Source: Candidatus Scalindua sediminis
GTDB taxonomy: Bacteria > Planctomycetota > Brocadiia > Brocadiales > Scalinduaceae
Length of the DNA: 64,000 nucleotides
Assembly (NCBI GenBank): GCA_008636105.1
Contig: VSDH01000011.1
Span: forward strand, 1 to 64,000
Direction of reading: 5' to 3'
The translations under genes were made by a program, and so were the position numbers. Below the pieces are notes generated by a model, which ran no database searches, had not been told where the DNA came from, and worked only from the letters and a program-made list of their open reading frames with translations. Position 1 is the stretch's first letter, and each line of letters starts with the position of its first letter. This document shows positions 60,844 to 64,000 of the stretch, in pieces.

Positions 60844-61239
60844 TCTGGAAATTCTCTCAAGATGCCTTTTGAGGTTCAAATCGTTTTCTTCGAGGCGAAA
60901 GGCAAGGGTTTCGAGAATTTTTCTCATAAACTTTTTATCGTTTAAGAGGTTTGATTCAAATGTTTCCTTATCCATAGTATGAAGTTTACAATCCGTAAGG
61001 GCAACTGCTGAAGCAACACGTTTGTTTCCTGTTATTAATGCTAGCTCACCAAAAAAATCACCTGAATCAAGAATCGTTAGTGCTGCTTCACTATCTCCTA
61101 CTTTTTTTACTATCTTCACCCTTCCAGAATCTATAAAATACATTTTCTTATTATCTTCTTCCTGTTCTTTAAATATAACATTTCCCTTTTTAAAATGTAA
61201 CTTTTTCTCGGTGAAAAACAACTTTTTTAGATTCGCCAT
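60814..61239 (-). CDS. Cyclic nucleotide-binding domain protein without HTH
   Basis: 141 residues. One cNMP-binding beta-roll: KGNVIFKEQEEDNKKMYFI, GRVKIVKKV and the phosphate cassette GDFFGELALITGNKRVASAV, with the Glu kept but the usual Arg shifted. The C-terminus is helical (RISRLSKVFNITG) with no DNA-binding domain, unlike Crp/Fnr. It probably acts as a small sensor or regulator. It ends in a tail-to-tail overlap with the gene at 60652. Confidence 0.8.
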   Translation of the reverse strand: MANLKKLFFTEKKLHFKKGNVIFKEQEEDNKKMYFIDSGRVKIVKKVGDSEAALTILDSGDFFGELALITGNKRVASAVALTDCKLHTMDKETFESNLLNDKKFMRKILETLAFRLEENDLNLKRHLERISRLSKVFNITG

Positions 61240-61272
61240 TTTAAATTTATCCTATAAATAATTTGTCCGATA

Positions 61273-61704
61273 TTATAAAGGAGTGTTTTGATTTTGCAAT
61301 ATGAATTCGTGTGGTCTTATAACCCTGATGCCATCCCAGCTTGGCTCCCTTAATAAGTGAGAATCTGTAGATATAACGTAATCAGCACCCAAAGCAAGGG
61401 CACAGGCTATAAACTTGTTGTCTTCCGGGTCTTCGTGTATCCATTCCTTTTCCTCAGGCCTTTGGATAAAGCAGGCGTTGTCCTTCCTTTCGAGTGCAAC
61501 CTTAATCCTTGCAATCATTTCCTTATCCTTGAACGTGAATCTCCTTAGTATTTCCATGTATTCTCCAACTATAGGTTCTGAGATGCAAAGCTGTATCTCA
61601 CCTGAAAGCCAGAGGTCAATTATCTTTCTTGATGTATCCCCGAACAGCGATGCAACTAATATGTTTGTGTCTATTACAATCTTTGTTTTCTGTTTCATTG
61701 GCAT
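61273..61704 (-). CDS. PIN-domain ribonuclease (toxin-like)
   Basis: 143 residues. The PIN acidic residues are visible as IVIDTNILVASLF, CISEPIVGEYMEI, PEDNKFIACALALGADYV and STDSHLL. This is the putative-toxin PIN group (COG1569-like). No antitoxin gene lies next to it; it overlaps the end of the helicase-nuclease gene by 10 bp and would be translated after it, which argues for a repair-linked or host role instead. Confidence 0.8.
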   Translation of the reverse strand: MPMKQKTKIVIDTNILVASLFGDTSRKIIDLWLSGEIQLCISEPIVGEYMEILRRFTFKDKEMIARIKVALERKDNACFIQRPEEKEWIHEDPEDNKFIACALALGADYVISTDSHLLREPSWDGIRVIRPHEFILQNQNTPL

Positions 61705-64000
61705 ATGGTTTCGTATTCACACCACTGGCATTTATAGTTCCCTACTTTATTAAAATCTCCTTTCTTATGTGTCGCGAAGAAGATATCCAGGGTTTTGTAT
61801 AATCCTTTGCAAGACTTTTCTGTGGTATCGATTACGACAGATTTGTTCGGGACGAGAAAGTAAAGTATGGTTTCAGCAACCTTTTTTCCGTAGATTGTTT
61901 CTAATGCTTTTGCATAAAGCTGCATTTGTAATTCATAATATTTTACTTTTTCGGGTATTTCTCCAGGAGTAATGTCATTTGCCTTGTAATCAATGATTTT
62001 TATCAGGCCTTTGTTGTTAAAATAGAAAAGGTCTATCTGTCCTCTGATGAGGTTATCTTGATATTTAAAGATAAAGGATGTCTCACGTTTCTGTGACTTG
62101 CTTGAAACGGTTTCCTTACCAACGTCACTCTTGTAAAATGCGTTTACCCAGTCTGCAACAAGACTTATTCTGGACGGATCTGTGTCAAATCCTGAGACAT
62201 CGAATTCTCTCTTAATGTGCTCTTCCAGCGTCTTTTTGTTTTCCGACAACTGATATCTCTTTAAAACCTGGTGTACGATATTGCCCAGCTCGTGTCCGGG
62301 CAGCTCATCGTCTTTCAGATTATCTTTATCTTCACCTTCGGCATAATCCGGCTCAGTCCAACATCTTTCATTTATACCCTGTAAACCCAGAATAGAATTA
62401 AAATAATATAACTGTGGGCAAAAGTGAAACTTGAGTATCTCTGTGACGGAGTACACATAGTGACTGTTATCAACATCTACTGTGTGCGTGATTGTTGACA
62501 AAATATTTTTGCCTGTGTCAACTATCTCTTTTGAAGGTGAAGGTATCTTAATTTTACTACATGCTGCTATTTCATTTTTGTGTTGAGTCAGCAGTTTTAT
62601 TCTTCTACCTTCTTTTGGCGGTTTGTTTTCTTCTTTTATGCGCGTATGTCTTATCTCGACCGTTTGTGATGAATTCTGTCCGTGTTTATTGCCATTGAGT
62701 CTTATGATTTCCGGGTTATCTTTGGGATCCGGGTTCAGGCCGAGAGTTGAAGAGATATACCTGTGCCAATTGCCTTTGTCATTTTCTCCCCCGGTTCTGC
62801 CTTTATTAATACCAGCGGAGATTATCAAGTGCTCCTGTGCCCTCGTCATTGCTACAAAGAGTAAGCGTCTTGATTCCCTTAATTCCTTTTCTTTTGATTC
62901 ATCATTAATTCGTTCATAGCTCAGGGGCACTTCCGCTTCATTGGTCGATGGGTTCAGTATCTTAAAACTAATTCCATGGTCTTTTGAGTATACAAAATAG
63001 TCTGAGGGCCTTGTGTTATCTCTGTCGGTATCAGCAACAATAACTACCGGAAACTCCAGTCCTTTCGCGGAATGGGTCGTAATTAATTTAACAACATCGT
63101 CTTCCTCGGATTCTACCGGCGCTTCGGATTCTCTTATCTCCCTGAACTTATAACCTTCTACAATCTCGATAAAATCTTTTAATATCAGCGGTTCGAAATC
63201 TTCCTGATTTTTACATAATTCAACAATCTTCAGGAGGTTTGCATACCTCCTCTTTCCATTCGAAAAGAGGAGCATCTTTGATTGAAATTCTGTTTTCCTG
63301 AGGATGAAAGAAATCAGGTTCCATAATGAGGTTCTAGGTTTGATGCCTTGTACCTCATTCAGGAATTGTGTAAATTGAATAATCCTGTCTCGCGAATGTG
63401 TTTCGATTTCTTTTATTGTATCAACTTCATCCAGGGCCTGATAGAGAAGTCTCTTTTCATTGTTATTATGGGCGTAATCTGCCAGACGGAAAAGGGCGTC
63501 ATCGTCTATTCCGACAAACGGAGACTTTAAGACGGAGGCCAGGTTTATCTCATCAAGGGGTGACTCAATGACCTTCAGGAGGTTCATCAAGTCCGTGATC
63601 TCTGTCGTATTAAAGAATCCCCTTCCGCTGACGACATAGTAAGGGACATCAAGATGTGACAGGCTGTGTTCATATAGTTTTATGTCTGTTGTACTCCGAA
63701 ACAGGATGGCAAAGTCTCTATAAGATATATTCCGCTCCCGTTCTCTTTTGTTTGTTATCCTGATCTCACCTTTGTCTACAATCTCCTTTATTCTTTTTGC
63801 TATCTCCATTGATTCCCATTTTCTGGCCTCGGTCTTATCCTTTCCCTCCGCCACGATTATTTCAATTGAGGGAACCGGCTTATTTGAGAATTCTGCACCT
63901 GCCTTTAGTTGGTGTGTGGTGTTTGTTAATAAACTAGAAACCTCCCCTTCATCCCCTCCTTCCGAAGGAGGGGAAATAGGGGAGGTAGAATCAAAGGGGT
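61695..64000 (-). CDS. AddA/UvrD-like helicase-nuclease, partial (C-terminal part)
   Basis: The frame is open to the window edge, so the N-terminal helicase motifs lie beyond it; an internal ATG at 63854 is not the real start. Seen here are helicase motif V (LITTHSAKGLEFPVVIVADT) and VI (RRLLFVAMTRAQEHLII), then a RecB-type nuclease with GNIVHQVLKRY, IRGQIDLFYF, IKIIDYKAND and YELQMQLYAKALE, plus Fe-S cluster Cys (KFHFCPQLYYF and YKCQWCEYETIC). It is the AddA-type double-strand-break repair enzyme, or a close relative. A palindromic repeat (63941-63985) lies in frame inside the coding region. Confidence 0.85.
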   Translation of the reverse strand, partial: PFDSTSPISPPSEGGDEGEVSSLLTNTTHQLKAGAEFSNKPVPSIEIIVAEGKDKTEARKWESMEIAKRIKEIVDKGEIRITNKRERERNISYRDFAILFRSTTDIKLYEHSLSHLDVPYYVVSGRGFFNTTEITDLMNLLKVIESPLDEINLASVLKSPFVGIDDDALFRLADYAHNNNEKRLLYQALDEVDTIKEIETHSRDRIIQFTQFLNEVQGIKPRTSLWNLISFILRKTEFQSKMLLFSNGKRRYANLLKIVELCKNQEDFEPLILKDFIEIVEGYKFREIRESEAPVESEEDDVVKLITTHSAKGLEFPVVIVADTDRDNTRPSDYFVYSKDHGISFKILNPSTNEAEVPLSYERINDESKEKELRESRRLLFVAMTRAQEHLIISAGINKGRTGGENDKGNWHRYISSTLGLNPDPKDNPEIIRLNGNKHGQNSSQTVEIRHTRIKEENKPPKEGRRIKLLTQHKNEIAACSKIKIPSPSKEIVDTGKNILSTITHTVDVDNSHYVYSVTEILKFHFCPQLYYFNSILGLQGINERCWTEPDYAEGEDKDNLKDDELPGHELGNIVHQVLKRYQLSENKKTLEEHIKREFDVSGFDTDPSRISLVADWVNAFYKSDVGKETVSSKSQKRETSFIFKYQDNLIRGQIDLFYFNNKGLIKIIDYKANDITPGEIPEKVKYYELQMQLYAKALETIYGKKVAETILYFLVPNKSVVIDTTEKSCKGLYKTLDIFFATHKKGDFNKVGNYKCQWCEYETICQ
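63941..63985. repeat. Palindromic repeat within a coding region
   Basis: CCTCCCC...GGGGAGG encloses CCCCTCCTTC-C-GAAGGAGGGG, a nested perfect palindrome. It resembles the C-rich dispersed repeats near 10339 and 19660 but is translated here as a Ser/Pro/Gly/Glu-rich stretch of the helicase. Confidence 0.75.

Noticed and set aside
1-64000. tRNA or rRNA genes
   Set aside because: None was recognised by eye on either strand; a covariance-model scan would be needed to exclude a divergent tRNA.

Overview
The window reads as part of the chromosome of a low-GC, strictly or mainly anaerobic bacterium that makes large amounts of c-type cytochrome. The best guess is an anammox-type planctomycete (order Brocadiales, Scalindua-like). 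The reasons are the 18 CxxCH haem motifs in one gene cluster, a Planctomycete-type haem-binding C-terminal domain, an ethylbenzene-dehydrogenase/NxrC-like haem b domain, a divergent CydA-like membrane protein, and a lipoprotein resembling planctomycete paralogous families. This is an inference from protein families; no rRNA or tRNA gene was found to settle it.

Layout. 1-6.0 kb: an inverted-repeat element, a CHASE2-GAF-HD-GYP signalling protein, a MntA/HepT toxin-antitoxin pair whose toxin is frameshifted, and a radical SAM/SPASM protein with two PCP_red domains. 6.6-19.7 kb: one co-directional respiratory cluster of an 8-haem coiled-coil cytochrome, a cupredoxin-like protein, a CydA-like protein without CydB, five further c-type cytochromes and a universal stress protein ending in PCP_red. 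19.8-26.1 kb: mixed housekeeping and conserved hypothetical genes (TIM-barrel isomerase, pyrimidine-nucleoside phosphorylase, rhodanese, TPR membrane protein, DUF4438). 26.2-36.8 kb: a complete type I-C CRISPR-Cas locus (19 repeats, leader, cas2-cas1-cas4-cas7-cas8c-cas5c-cas3) with two oddities: a four-helix-bundle gene locked between cas7 and cas4, and an orphan Cas3 HD-domain stub just upstream of cas3. 37.5-41.6 kb: orphan HigA, a Cas4-like PD-(D/E)XK nuclease, a lipoprotein, a short pyruvate kinase and a rhodanese lipoprotein. 41.9-48.9 kb: an oxidative pentose phosphate operon (glk-tkt-pgl-gnd-zwf). 49.2-51.6 kb: an IS1-family element with 19-bp ends, an 8-bp target duplication and passenger genes, including a frameshifted serine-protease-like gene. 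51.7-64 kb: htpG, a DnaJ-domain protein, CheY, CBS, small membrane/pilin-like proteins, a PilX-like protein, a cNMP-binding protein, a PIN protein and the C-terminal part of an AddA/UvrD-like helicase-nuclease cut by the window edge.

Across the window runs a family of about 140-240 bp inverted-repeat elements (copies near 285, 40846, 41645 and 53569), all at the 3' ends of genes. In three of them the terminal repeat enters the preceding gene in the same frame and supplies an in-frame ACC-TAR stop. A two-copy candidate structured RNA near 57.4 and 58.3 kb can pair CTCC with the Shine-Dalgarno GGAG of a hypothetical gene.

How the genes may work together: the cytochrome cluster looks like a membrane electron-transfer or terminal-reductase complex fed by quinol or cytochromes. 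PCP_red proteins at both ends hint at tetrapyrrole handling or co-regulation. The pentose phosphate operon supplies NADPH and pentoses. The CRISPR locus looks functional by gene content.
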